Shown one piece after another: positions 23,623 through 32,931 of a stretch of 47,661 nucleotides of DNA. Both the position numbers and the translations under genes were made by a program. Under the pieces are notes generated by a model. The model worked only from the letters and a program-made list of their open reading frames with translations. It had not been told where the DNA came from and did no database searches. Source of the DNA: CAVSWN01 sp046728115 (lineage in GTDB: Bacteria > Acidobacteriota > Vicinamibacteria > Vicinamibacterales > CAVVIG01); contig JBKPDW010000154.1 of NCBI GenBank assembly GCA_046728115.1, forward strand, positions 1-47,661, given 5' to 3'. How positions within the stretch are numbered: position 1 is the first letter of the stretch; every line of letters begins with the position of its first letter.

Positions 23623-24747
23623 TCACGTGGCCCGCCCCAGCCACTTGCGTGCGCCGCTGACGACGCGCTGAACGTACAGCAGCGCCAGCGGAACGGCGCG
23701 CAGACCGTTCAGCGGAGCGTAGACGTCGCGCATGTATTGCCGCGGCGGGAAGAGATGCTCGCGGACCAGACGCCACCGGCTCGTCCAGGTGGGCACCGCG
23801 CGAAGGTCGGCAAACACGTTCTCGACGTGGCGACGTCGGTGGACCAGGTACGCCGCCGTGGCGGCTTCGCCGGCGCCTTGCGACGCTGCGTCGAGCTGCG
23901 ACAGCACGTCGACCGGGATGTCCGTGTGGAACGCCTGTGCGGCCCGCCGAAGCCCCGACGCGCACACGGTCGCAACGCCTCGCTGGCAGGCAAGCTGTAC
24001 CGCATGAGTCCAGTCGGACCGATCGAGGCAGGACGCCAGCAAATGCACGTCGTACAACCAAATCAAGTAGTCGGTATCGAAATGATGCGCGACGCGGTGG
24101 ACACACGCCAGCACCAACGCATCCGGCGATGACAATCCGCGCGCGTGCGGACCCAGGCCAGGCACGCCTACCGCGTTCTTCGCGAGTTGCTCGTAGGTCA
24201 GCACCCCACCGAAGACCTGCGGGTTGGCAGCGCGCCAATGCACGTCGACGATGTGCCCGGCCGCACCGTTGCAGGGCTTCGTGTACGTCGCCTGGTACAT
24301 CACCAGGTCGCCCGGCAACTGACGCACAGGACGATACCCGCAACCCACGAGCGCGTCCCCGATCCGTTGGCGGGCCTCAACCGGAATCAGCATATCCGTG
24401 TCGCCGCGTGGCCGAAGATCGGGCCGTTCGTAATGCGTATACGCCAGCTCGGCGCCTTTCATCAGCAGTACGGGCACGTCGGCACGGGCCAACGCATCCA
24501 GGCACATTCGCAATTCGTGCGTTCGGAAGAGATCTGCGGCCGCCCGGCGTCGAGCTTCCTCCGCGAGGAGAGCCACGACCGTCTGTCGCGACAGGCGCAA
24601 TCGAGCGAGCCGATACGCGACGAGGGACAGCACGCCGTGTCGGTCGGCAGCCTGGCGCACGACCTCGGGCTCGATGTCGGCGAGCTTCCCCGCGGCGACG
24701 GCATCGCCTCTGATCACGGCTGCGAGCAGTTCGGTCAATTCGCTCAT
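23623..24747 (-). CDS. NTP_transf_5-type nucleotidyltransferase
   Basis: The 374-residue protein matches the uncharacterised nucleotidyltransferase family (PF14907-like): helical N-terminus, then LARADVPVLLMKGAELAYTHY and RPRGDTDMLIPVEARQRIGDAL, where R-G-D-T-D-M-L is the metal-binding D-x-D of the polymerase-beta fold, followed by IVDVHWRAANPQ and a helical C-terminus (ALVLACVHRVAHH). The family is frequent in lasso and exopolysaccharide loci, with unknown substrate. It overlaps the upstream exporter gene by 4 bases, so it ends the long minus-strand operon. Confidence 0.85.
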   Translation of the reverse strand: MSELTELLAAVIRGDAVAAGKLADIEPEVVRQAADRHGVLSLVAYRLARLRLSRQTVVALLAEEARRRAAADLFRTHELRMCLDALARADVPVLLMKGAELAYTHYERPDLRPRGDTDMLIPVEARQRIGDALVGCGYRPVRQLPGDLVMYQATYTKPCNGAAGHIVDVHWRAANPQVFGGVLTYEQLAKNAVGVPGLGPHARGLSSPDALVLACVHRVAHHFDTDYLIWLYDVHLLASCLDRSDWTHAVQLACQRGVATVCASGLRRAAQAFHTDIPVDVLSQLDAASQGAGEAATAAYLVHRRRHVENVFADLRAVPTWTSRWRLVREHLFPPRQYMRDVYAPLNGLRAVPLALLYVQRVVSGARKWLGRAT

Positions 24748-26582
24748 TCGGACAGTACTGTCGCCGGCACAGCAGTCGCCATCAGATCGTGGATCCCCTG
24801 CGCGCTACACAGCTCGCAAAAGCGGCCGCGCTCGCGCGACACCAGCTCGTTCCAGGTTCCCGATTCGACCAGCCGGCCCTGCTCGACAACGTGAATGCCG
24901 TTCGCCCGGCGCACGGTCGACAAGCGGTGGGTGACGATGACGATCGTGACCTGCTCGTGCAAATCATCGATGGCATTCTGTATCCGCGCTTCGTTCTCGG
25001 AGTCGACCGAGCTCGTCGCTTCGTCGAGAATCAGGATCGACGGCCGCCGCACGAGCGCGCGCGCGAGACCGAGCCGCTGGCGTTCACCGCCAGAAATGAG
25101 CACTCCGCGATCGCCGATAATCGTGTCGAGTCCTTCCGGAAGAGCCCGCACGAAGTCGGCCGACGCTGCCATGATGGCCTGCCACAGATCGGCTTCGGTC
25201 GCATCCGGATTCGCCCAGAGAAGGTTCGCTCGCACGGAGTCGTGAAAGAAAAACGAGTCCTGCGGCACGTAGCCGATCTGGTCGCGCCACGCCTTCAAGT
25301 GCTCAGAACGAAGCGGCTTGCCGTCCACCAGAACGCGTCCGGTTGTTGGCGCAAGCAGACCGGTGAGCAGATCGACCAACGTACTCTTGCCGGCCCCGGA
25401 AGGACCGACGATTGCAGTGGTCTGACCTGCCTCGATATCGAGGCTGACGTCTCGCACGGCAACAGCTGCGCCGTCGCCCCGATAATCGAACGTGACACGG
25501 TCGAAGCGGACGCGATCGCGCATCGCGATGGGCTCGAAGTGGCCGACAGGCGCTTCCGCTGCGACAAGGCAGCGCGCCTCGAAGGCCATCAACGCTTCGA
25601 AAGCCGGGAACGTGATCACAAACGACTGCGCGCTTTCGTACAAGCTCGTCACCCGCGGCATCAGGCGCGCGAACATGAAGAGGAGCAGAAAAAGGTGAGC
25701 CGTCGGCACGCCGAGCACGCCGTACGAGATGTAAACGACCCCCGCAAGCACGATCGGCACACCCAGCGCGAGACGCTGGCGCACCGAAGCAAGCACCCGC
25801 GCCGAGCGCAAGTGCACCTCGCGCTCCTCTCTCGACAGCCGGGAAAAGATCTCAGCGTGTCGATCTGCAATGCCGTAGCTCTTCGCCGTTTTCATTCCGG
25901 CGAGGTGCTCTGTGAGAGCCGCGGCGACGCGATCTGACGATTCGGACCACGCTTCGCCAAGGATCCGCGTGCGGCCCATCGCCCCGCGGACTGCGAAGGC
26001 GAGCACGGCACCGGACACGACCACGACAGAGGTAATCGCCGGCGCGACGCGCATCGCGATCGCAAAGTACACGATCGCGGCGGCGGACGAGACGACAATC
26101 CCCGCAAGGTGGACCGATGACAACCGCACACGATCCAATTCCTGAGTCAGGATGTGCACTGCCTCCGACGATCGGACGCGCGCCAGGAATTCCCAGCGCG
26201 CCGCGGCTATCGCCGCATACACACGGTCGCGCAGCGCGCGGACGAACTCCTGCCGAATGCCGACATCGAGCATCAGCTCCCAGCGTTGCAGCAATCCCTG
26301 AAGAGCCGTCACCCCCATATAGACGACGAGCACAATGGGCAGCGTCGGCTTTACACCCACGGCGGCAAATGCTGTCGAGAATCCGGCCGCGACTCGGCCA
26401 AGCGCGCCACCGCCGGCGTCCACACCGACCAGTGCCAGCAACGGCACCAACACCAGCACGCCGACACCTTCCATCAGGCTCGCGACGAGGACCAAACCCA
26501 GGTACGCGGCCACTTGTACTGGTGAGGAGGCGACCAGCGCCGCCACGAACTGTCGCAGCATTCGGACGTCCGAGCCCTTCAT
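24744..26582 (-). CDS. ABC exporter (fused permease and ATPase)
   Basis: The 612-residue half-transporter has six membrane helices (about 20-335) followed by an ATPase domain with Walker A GPSGAGKS, Q loop YVPQDSFFF, signature SGGERQRLGLARAL, Walker B ILILDEATSSVD and the H-loop VTHRLS. It would work as a homodimer exporting a peptide or lipid-linked glycan. The family includes lasso exporters (protein D, McjD-like) and flippases such as PglK; its place between the RiPP genes and the glycan operon allows either. The start ATG 26582 forms ATGA with the stop of the upstream gene, so the long open frame upstream of it (to 26966) is not coding. Confidence 0.9.
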   Translation of the reverse strand: MKGSDVRMLRQFVAALVASSPVQVAAYLGLVLVASLMEGVGVLVLVPLLALVGVDAGGGALGRVAAGFSTAFAAVGVKPTLPIVLVVYMGVTALQGLLQRWELMLDVGIRQEFVRALRDRVYAAIAAARWEFLARVRSSEAVHILTQELDRVRLSSVHLAGIVVSSAAAIVYFAIAMRVAPAITSVVVVSGAVLAFAVRGAMGRTRILGEAWSESSDRVAAALTEHLAGMKTAKSYGIADRHAEIFSRLSREEREVHLRSARVLASVRQRLALGVPIVLAGVVYISYGVLGVPTAHLFLLLFMFARLMPRVTSLYESAQSFVITFPAFEALMAFEARCLVAAEAPVGHFEPIAMRDRVRFDRVTFDYRGDGAAVAVRDVSLDIEAGQTTAIVGPSGAGKSTLVDLLTGLLAPTTGRVLVDGKPLRSEHLKAWRDQIGYVPQDSFFFHDSVRANLLWANPDATEADLWQAIMAASADFVRALPEGLDTIIGDRGVLISGGERQRLGLARALVRRPSILILDEATSSVDSENEARIQNAIDDLHEQVTIVIVTHRLSTVRRANGIHVVEQGRLVESGTWNELVSRERGRFCELCSAQGIHDLMATAVPATVLSE

Positions 26583-27850
26583 CTCAGGACGCCCCTTCCA
26601 GACTGACCGGTCACATGGTCTGCGAGACCCAGCAGTGTGTGGGCCGTGCCCAGATACAAGAGCGCGGACAACCCCAATCGATACCGTAAACCGACTGGAC
26701 CCAGGATCAGCATTGCGAGCGTGACGAACGAAGTGATCGTAACGATCGACGCCAGCAGGAATGCGACGGGCGGCGCCGTCGCGCCGCGATACAACGACCA
26801 CAGGCCTGCGGTGCCTGCGATCAGCAGGATCACGCTGCTCGCCACCACGACGAAATTGCGTCGAGAGAGTGGGGCGAGACCGAGATCGATCCCGAGCAGG
26901 GTGACGCCGACTTTGAGCGACGCCGTCTTCAGGAAATCCGCCGGATGCGCGGACATGTAGCGCCACGCGATCATCGCAAGCTCCCGATCGGCCTCGACTT
27001 CGTTGGACGTGGTAACGACGGTGCCGCTGGAGCCGCCAGCCTGGCCACTTTGGAAAATGGCCTGTCGCGCGATCGGACCTGTCGACTCTTCGAGCGTCTT
27101 CCCATCATGCGTGCTGCCGATCACAATGTGTCCAAGTGCCACCGCGTTTCGGGTTCCCCACGCTCCCAGCCCAAGTGTGAGGCCGATCACGATTACCCAT
27201 CCCATCGAGCGGATCGGTCGCAATCGGTGCGACGCGATCGCCGCGATAGCGATAGCTCCAAGGACAACCTGCGATTGCAATCGGCTGAGGCCCGCCGCGG
27301 CAGCGCACGCGGCCACGAGAATCAGGAGCGCCGCCTGTGCGGCTGCACCCATCCATGAGGATCTGATACTCCCGGCGGTCTTCCACAGCAGCAGCGCGAA
27401 GATCGTCCACTCCAGGGCGGCGGCGAGAAAAGTGTCATCCCATACCGGCCCGTGAACGAGGAGAAACGGCTCCAGGCTTGCCACCGCGCCGGCGAGCAGC
27501 GCGAGGGATGGTCCTCCAAGGGTCAGACCCGCGGCTGCAATGCCCGTGACCAGCACGACGGACACAGGTACGTGAAGAAATCGCCAAGCCGATTGAGGCA
27601 GCCAGCGGAATCCTGCTGCGAGGTACACCGCTTCTCCGGGCAAATGATACGCGCGGGCTTTTGTCGCGGGATCGACATACGTCGCCTCCTGCGCCATGTT
27701 TCGGGCAATGGCGGCCGACGCGTTGGGTGTTTCGAAGTTTCGTACGACGAACGCGGCGCTCAGTGTCTGCAGCAGCAGACAGGACGCCGCAACGAGCGGT
27801 AGGACGGGTAGCCGTTCCAGGCGGGACGCATCAGGCGCCGGTACGGGCAC
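26579..27850 (-). CDS. Polytopic membrane protein, glycosyltransferase 39/ArnT-like
   Basis: The 423-residue protein has about ten membrane helices and an early loop with RAYHLPGEAVYLAAGFRWLP and GPVWDDTF, a layout like the dolichyl-phosphate-mannose/ArnT glycosyltransferases (GT-C). It is shorter than most of them and the catalytic loop acids are not certain. It would act at the outer face of the inner membrane on a lipid-linked donor. It overlaps the O-antigen-ligase-like gene upstream by 20 bases and the exporter downstream by 4. Confidence 0.7.
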   Translation of the reverse strand: MPVPAPDASRLERLPVLPLVAASCLLLQTLSAAFVVRNFETPNASAAIARNMAQEATYVDPATKARAYHLPGEAVYLAAGFRWLPQSAWRFLHVPVSVVLVTGIAAAGLTLGGPSLALLAGAVASLEPFLLVHGPVWDDTFLAAALEWTIFALLLWKTAGSIRSSWMGAAAQAALLILVAACAAAAGLSRLQSQVVLGAIAIAAIASHRLRPIRSMGWVIVIGLTLGLGAWGTRNAVALGHIVIGSTHDGKTLEESTGPIARQAIFQSGQAGGSSGTVVTTSNEVEADRELAMIAWRYMSAHPADFLKTASLKVGVTLLGIDLGLAPLSRRNFVVVASSVILLIAGTAGLWSLYRGATAPPVAFLLASIVTITSFVTLAMLILGPVGLRYRLGLSALLYLGTAHTLLGLADHVTGQSGRGVLR

Positions 27851-29381
27851 TTGATGGCTCGGTGTGTTTCATGCGCAGATTGGGCGACTGGTGGAGGGCG
27901 ATGGCAGCGATGAGAGCAAACAACACTGCATTCCCGGGCATTTGCAGGCTGAACTCCACGAGGGATTGTAGACCGACCGACACGAGACCGACCACGGCGC
28001 CCATGCGCAACCAGTACGTTGTGCCCTCTTTCGGCGCCTCGCGGAATCGTCTCCGGACGTTCCGCACGAATATGGCCAATGTCACAAGCACCGGGATGCC
28101 CACGAGCAGACCACCCTCGGCGGCGATCTGGAGGTAGTCGTTGTGCGCTTCCTGATAGTGCAGGTAGCGCTCGCTGCTCTGGTAGACCATCATCGCGGTC
28201 CCAAACGTGTCCAGCCCTGCGCCGGTGAACGCAAAATCGCGAATGATGTAGATGGCATCCGACCACGTCTGCAGCCGGCCGCCAGGCGTCACGACGTCGC
28301 CTGGCGTGGCCGACAAGCGGTTCGCGATCCGGCCGACTCCGGCCCATGAGGTCGCTCCGACGAAGAGGCCCGCGATCAGCACCGCAGCGAGCATGCGGCC
28401 CTTGCTGGTCGCCTGACGCGAAGTCAGAACCCACGCGAAAATCAGAATCGCGACTGCGAACGCCGCCATGCCCGACCGTGACTGCGTCATGAACAGCGCC
28501 AGAGCCATTACAGCGGCGGCGAGCATCATGAGCAGAACACCTGCGGCCGACCGGTTGGATAGCCACGCCAAATCGCGCGCATCAACCCTGGAGAACCTGG
28601 TTGCGCGCTCCCACGCTGCGCACGCGCCACCGATCGCCAGAGGAAGCACCATGATCGTCCAGCCGGCAAAATGGTTGTGGTTCACGAATGGCCCGAACGG
28701 GTTGCCGCCCATCTGCGGCTTCCAGAAGCCGTAGATCTTCGTCACCACGCCGTCCTTGTTGATGAGCAGCGTGGCCTGCCCGATGCCGATGAGGGCCATG
28801 ACCATTCCGACTACGACAAGCGAGCGCGCGATTGGCGACGCTCCTCGCGCAGATACCAGGCGAACCATGCCTGGCAGAAACACCGCGAATCCCAGGAACA
28901 GCGCGAGACCCAGCATTGTCTTGTCCGGCTCGATGGAAAGCGTGTGCGTGAGAGCAGCGGGCGCTGTCGCGGCCGGGCTTTCCCCCTGAGTACGCGCAAG
29001 CCGATACGACAAGTCGAAGTTGCGAAGAAATGTGTCCGCGGCCGGGCTGATTCGCGCAACGGTCGACGCGCCCAGCGGCACGATCTGCAGCGCGACGGCT
29101 ATGGCGATCGCCGATAGGCCCGCGGCAAGGCCGACGATCGGTGGACCACTTCGCCGTTCGATGATGAGCGCGATGATGCCCAACGCAGCGCAGCCGATTA
29201 CCAGCGGCACATACGCCCACGGGTACACGGCGCCGAACGCCAGCGCACCCCACGCGATCAACGACACGACGCCCGCCATCAGGACATGATCGACCAGTTT
29301 CCTGGGTGATGGCCTTCTATCGCGATGGGATCGCGAACGGAGGTTCCTCGTGCGTTCTTCGTTCACATGCGTCGGGTGCAA
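27831..29381 (-). CDS. O-antigen ligase/polymerase-like membrane protein (Wzy_C type)
   Basis: The 516-residue protein has about twelve membrane helices and the large outer loop typical of O-antigen ligases, with conserved features such as FGPFVNHNHFAGW, an ATSWAGVGRIANRLS stretch and the closing FTGAGLDTFGTAM and YLHYQEAHNDYLQIAAEGGL. The H-N-x-Y-L-Q motif is standard for this superfamily. It should join polyprenyl-linked glycan to an acceptor or polymerise it in the periplasm. A basic N-terminal tail (MHPTHVNEERTRNLRSRSHR) precedes the first helix. It is a separate protein from the Wzy-like gene at 45533. Confidence 0.85.
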   Translation of the reverse strand: MHPTHVNEERTRNLRSRSHRDRRPSPRKLVDHVLMAGVVSLIAWGALAFGAVYPWAYVPLVIGCAALGIIALIIERRSGPPIVGLAAGLSAIAIAVALQIVPLGASTVARISPAADTFLRNFDLSYRLARTQGESPAATAPAALTHTLSIEPDKTMLGLALFLGFAVFLPGMVRLVSARGASPIARSLVVVGMVMALIGIGQATLLINKDGVVTKIYGFWKPQMGGNPFGPFVNHNHFAGWTIMVLPLAIGGACAAWERATRFSRVDARDLAWLSNRSAAGVLLMMLAAAVMALALFMTQSRSGMAAFAVAILIFAWVLTSRQATSKGRMLAAVLIAGLFVGATSWAGVGRIANRLSATPGDVVTPGGRLQTWSDAIYIIRDFAFTGAGLDTFGTAMMVYQSSERYLHYQEAHNDYLQIAAEGGLLVGIPVLVTLAIFVRNVRRRFREAPKEGTTYWLRMGAVVGLVSVGLQSLVEFSLQMPGNAVLFALIAAIALHQSPNLRMKHTEPSSARTGA

Positions 29382-29393
29382 TGAGGGGGGCTG

Positions 29394-30575
29394 TTACGCC
29401 GAGGCGGCCCAGCCGAGGATCCGCCGCATCAGTATTCGACGGGCAGGAGGATGACTCAGCAGGGAAAGGATCAGTTGCCGGTGGCGGTTGAACGTCGCGG
29501 TCCGACGGACGATCGGCATGATGCCGTCGGTACGCGCCAACTCGAAAAGACGTTCGATCTCGTCGTTGGACAAGTCGTCCGCGATGCCTCGCAGCGTCAA
29601 CTGCGCGGCCAGCTCGTCGCCCAATTGCGAACGCCAGCGCCGTTCGTACAGCGATAGCGCGGAGTCCGAGAGATCGTCATCGGCGAGAGCGGCGTTCAGC
29701 ACCTCGGCGGCGATGCCGCCGCTCAGGAGACTGTAGTAGATGCCGCCGCCCGTCGTCGCCTTCACCAATCCCGCCGCGTCGCCGACGGCGAGCAGGCGCG
29801 CGGCAAACGTGCGGGCGATCGGCGCAAGCGGCAGAATCTTGGCGCGCGGCGTCATGCCGCCATGAAACCCGTCCGCGTTGCCGGTGCGCCATCGCGGTCC
29901 GACCTGCGCCAGAAACCTGTCGAAATGGTCGCGCGCGTCGCGTGCGCACATGAGACCGATCCGGGCGAACGCGCCGCTGGGCCGGTAGACGGGCACGACC
30001 CATGCGAATCCCTTCGGCGCCACGTCTCCAAAATGGAGCTCGAGCTCTCCCGGATTGTCGGCCGGCAGTTCCAGTTGCGCAGAGTGCAGGTGCATCGACG
30101 GCAGGCCCAATCCGAGCCGGCGTTGAAGCGCGTAGTTTGCGCCGCAGGCCAGAATGCAGGCGCGGGCGTCGATCCCACGAGACGCCGACCGCAGGCGGAG
30201 ACCCCGCTCCGAACGCTCGATGTCGGTGATTCTCGTGCCGACGTGGACTGCCGCCCCTGCACGTCTCGCGCGGTCGCACAGATCGTCGTCGAACGCGCGC
30301 CGGTCGACGACGACCGCTTCGACGCCCGGCGTCGTGTATTCGATCGACCCGCCGGACGGTCCGTAGAAGCGCGCCGTCCTCAGCGAGTTCAGAATGGTGT
30401 CGCGCGGGATGTCGAATTCGTCGAAGGCCTCGAGCGCCAGCACGCCAGTACAATGCACCGGCATACCGGCGGTTGAATGCTCTTCGAACACGGCGACATC
30501 CCAGCCGGCGCAGGCCACTCGGGCAGCGGCGTACAGTCCGCCAGGACCGCCTCCAATGATTGCGACATCAAGCAT
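29394..30575 (-). CDS. Geranylgeranyl-reductase-family FAD oxidoreductase
   Basis: The 393-residue protein starts with the FAD motif VAIIGGGPGGLYAAARVACAG and the family's VHCTGVLALEAF segment, and closes with LLAVGDAAGLVKATTGGGIYYSLLSGGIAAEVL, the second FAD motif of geranylgeranyl-reductase-like enzymes. Such enzymes saturate isoprenoid double bonds, for example in lipid tails or polyprenyl carriers. In a glycan operon, trimming the lipid carrier or an isoprenoid cofactor is a reasonable guess. It lies 12 bases before the O-antigen-ligase-like gene and 72 after the glycosyltransferase. Confidence 0.85.
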   Translation of the reverse strand: MLDVAIIGGGPGGLYAAARVACAGWDVAVFEEHSTAGMPVHCTGVLALEAFDEFDIPRDTILNSLRTARFYGPSGGSIEYTTPGVEAVVVDRRAFDDDLCDRARRAGAAVHVGTRITDIERSERGLRLRSASRGIDARACILACGANYALQRRLGLGLPSMHLHSAQLELPADNPGELELHFGDVAPKGFAWVVPVYRPSGAFARIGLMCARDARDHFDRFLAQVGPRWRTGNADGFHGGMTPRAKILPLAPIARTFAARLLAVGDAAGLVKATTGGGIYYSLLSGGIAAEVLNAALADDDLSDSALSLYERRWRSQLGDELAAQLTLRGIADDLSNDEIERLFELARTDGIMPIVRRTATFNRHRQLILSLLSHPPARRILMRRILGWAASA

Positions 30576-30647
30576 TGAAGCTCACTACGAGCGTGCGCCG
30601 GATCGACGGCCGGGTCTGAGCGGTAAGAGTACCACAGCGCTCGCCCG

Positions 30648-31913
30648 TCACCGCTCACAGATCAGCGATGGCCTGAAGGTGCCGGTCTCGCGTGCCGCCA
30701 CTGCGCGGAACAGCTGAACGTAATTTTTCACTTGCCGCGTTCGGTCGAACGCAAGGCTGGCGCGGCGCGCATTTTCGCCACACTGCTTCGCCATGGTGCG
30801 ATCGCGATAGAACGCGAGGATCTTGTCGGCGAGATCGCTCGCGTTGGATGGCTCTGCCACCAGACCGGACCCGTACGACCGCGTGATGGACGCGACTTCG
30901 CACGAATCCTCCACCGCCGCCACGTACGGCCGGCCTGCAGCGAGAATGCCGTACAGCTTGCTCGGCACGATGTAGCCGGCCAGCTCCCGCTGCAACGACA
31001 CCACGAAGACGTCGGCCGACGCGAACGACTCGCCGAGCCTCTCCTTCGGCTGGAACGGCAGAAAGCTGACGTTCGACAGCTTCAGCGCCTCCACACGTTC
31101 CTGCAGCGCAGGTTTCTTGACGCCTTCGCCCACGAACACGACCTGCACATCGGGGATGTCGCGTAAGAGCGCTGCGGCATCGACCAGGGTCTCGAGGCTC
31201 TGGGACAAGCCGATGTTGCCGGAGTGCATGACGACGTACTTGTCGGCGAGGCCGTTCGCCGTCGAGAAGGCGTTCCGTTTGGGTCCAGGCGCAATCGACG
31301 TCGTGTCCGCCCAGTCCGGGATGATCACCGTTCGTTCCGGCGGTGCGCCTTTGTTCTCGATGAGCCGTCGTTTCATCGTCTCGCCCAGCGCGACGACGCG
31401 GGCAGCCCGGCGCACGAGAAAACGATTCACCGCCTGCAGCGCCGCGTTGATCGCCGGACTGTGAAAATCGGGGAGCAACGCCGCAACTTCCGGAAACAAG
31501 TCGCGATACGACATCACGAGCGGCGCGCCGAAGCGCTTGCCGGCGAGATACGCCGCAAGACCGATGATCGGCGGATCCGTCAGTGCAACGACGATGTCGG
31601 GCTTGTCGAGGCGGAGACCGGCCCAGCACGCCGTCAGAAAGTAGGTGACGTAGTTCGTGGCACGCCCGGTGAAGCGTCGCTTGTCGAATCGGGTCCCGTA
31701 GGCTCGAAGAATTTCGATGCCCCGATAACTTTCACGATTGATCAGTCTGCCGCCGCTCGACGGCCTGTCGTCGGACGGCAGGAGCGGAGGACCCGCGACG
31801 ACCGACACGCGGCATCCATGCTGCCGAACGAGGTCCTCGCACAGATCGGTCAACAGCTGACCGGTGGCCGCGGTGTCGGGGTAGAAGGAACGATTGAAGA
31901 AGGCGATGTGCAA
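30648..31913 (-). CDS. Family-4 glycosyltransferase (WbuB-like)
   Basis: The 421-residue protein has the two Rossmann domains of GT4. The N-terminal part starts MHIAFFNRSFYPDTAATGQLL and includes PDIVVALTDPPIIGL and PLVMSYRDLFPE; the donor site includes VVMHSGNIGLSQSLETL and VFVGEGVK, with PSKLYGILAAGRP in place of the usual E-x-x-x-x-E helix. It resembles WbuB-type enzymes that add a sugar to a lipid-linked intermediate in the cytosol. It is one base from the epimerase gene upstream. Confidence 0.88.
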   Translation of the reverse strand: MHIAFFNRSFYPDTAATGQLLTDLCEDLVRQHGCRVSVVAGPPLLPSDDRPSSGGRLINRESYRGIEILRAYGTRFDKRRFTGRATNYVTYFLTACWAGLRLDKPDIVVALTDPPIIGLAAYLAGKRFGAPLVMSYRDLFPEVAALLPDFHSPAINAALQAVNRFLVRRAARVVALGETMKRRLIENKGAPPERTVIIPDWADTTSIAPGPKRNAFSTANGLADKYVVMHSGNIGLSQSLETLVDAAALLRDIPDVQVVFVGEGVKKPALQERVEALKLSNVSFLPFQPKERLGESFASADVFVVSLQRELAGYIVPSKLYGILAAGRPYVAAVEDSCEVASITRSYGSGLVAEPSNASDLADKILAFYRDRTMAKQCGENARRASLAFDRTRQVKNYVQLFRAVAARETGTFRPSLICER

Positions 31914-31914
31914 G

Positions 31915-32931
31915 CTAACGCTCGGTCAGCCTCGCGGCAAGGCTCGATGTCACCAGGGCTCGATCCTTGGACGAGAAATACCAGTCAACCGTGCGATGCA
32001 AACCGTCGATGAACGTCACCTTCGGCTCCCACCCGAGCAGCGCCCGCGCGCGCGAGTTGTCCGCGACTCGATTGAGGGGGCCGGTCGGCATCTCGGGATG
32101 GAGCTCGATCCCGGCGCGGTGGCCGGTGTAGCGAAGCGTTTCCTGTGCCGCGTCGATAACGCGCGTCCGCTCCATCGTCCCGAGGTTGACGGCGGTGCCA
32201 TCGTCGATGCGCTCGGCGGCGAGGATCGTTCCCGACACGATATCGCTCACGTGGGTCCAGTTTCGAACCTGTTCGCCCGTGCCCCAGACGATGTACGGAT
32301 TCTGCCCGACGAATGCGCGCGCGATCATCGCGATGACCGCGTGGTTTTCGTGGCCGCGATCGCCATACACGGTGAAGTAACGGCAGCATGCCGACTTCAT
32401 CCCGGTCTCGGCGTAGTACGAGCGCAGCGTCATTTCCGCCATCAGCTTCGCCCAGCCGTAGAGGTTGTCCGCGTCGTAGGGCGGACCGACCATGTCTTCG
32501 GTCAGGTAAAGGGTCTGTCCGGGATCGGTCTGCAGGTGATTGGGGTACACACAGCCGGACGAGGCGTACACGACTTTCTCGACGCCGGCTTTTCGACAGG
32601 CGCGAAACACGACGCCGTCGAGAATCAAATTGGTCGCGCAGGCGACCTGATGAAGGTCGACATAGCCGCGACCGCCATGATCGGCCGCCAGGTGGAAGAC
32701 GACGGAGACGCCATTCACCGCCTCGTCGGCGACCGCCGGGTCGGTCAAATCGCCCTCGATGAACTCGACGCATCCGGCGTCCAGGTGCGTGCGGATGTTG
32801 TCCAGCCGTCCGCTGCTCAGATTGTCGATCACGCGCACCGCGGCGCCGCGGCCGACGAGCGCATCGACGAGATGTGAACCGATGAAGGACGCTCCACCGG
32901 TGACGAGCGTCTTGCGATTATGCCAGTGCAT
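31915..32931 (-). CDS. NAD-dependent sugar epimerase/dehydratase
   Basis: The 338-residue short-chain dehydrogenase opens with the nucleotide motif TGGASFIGSHLV (11-22) and has the catalytic Ser125 region YASSGCVYP and Tyr158-x-x-x-Lys162 in YGWAKLMAE. The sequence resembles GDP-mannose-3,5-epimerase-like and UDP-glucose epimerases; it should make an NDP-sugar for the glycan. It overlaps the carbamoyltransferase gene by 14 bases. Confidence 0.88.
   Translation of the reverse strand: MHWHNRKTLVTGGASFIGSHLVDALVGRGAAVRVIDNLSSGRLDNIRTHLDAGCVEFIEGDLTDPAVADEAVNGVSVVFHLAADHGGRGYVDLHQVACATNLILDGVVFRACRKAGVEKVVYASSGCVYPNHLQTDPGQTLYLTEDMVGPPYDADNLYGWAKLMAEMTLRSYYAETGMKSACCRYFTVYGDRGHENHAVIAMIARAFVGQNPYIVWGTGEQVRNWTHVSDIVSGTILAAERIDDGTAVNLGTMERTRVIDAAQETLRYTGHRAGIELHPEMPTGPLNRVADNSRARALLGWEPKVTFIDGLHRTVDWYFSSKDRALVTSSLAARLTER

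Noticed and set aside
26583..26966. N-terminal extension of the ABC exporter frame
   Set aside because: It covers the membrane gene on the same strand in another frame; the ATGA overlap at 26582-26579 and the normal exporter length set the start at 26582.
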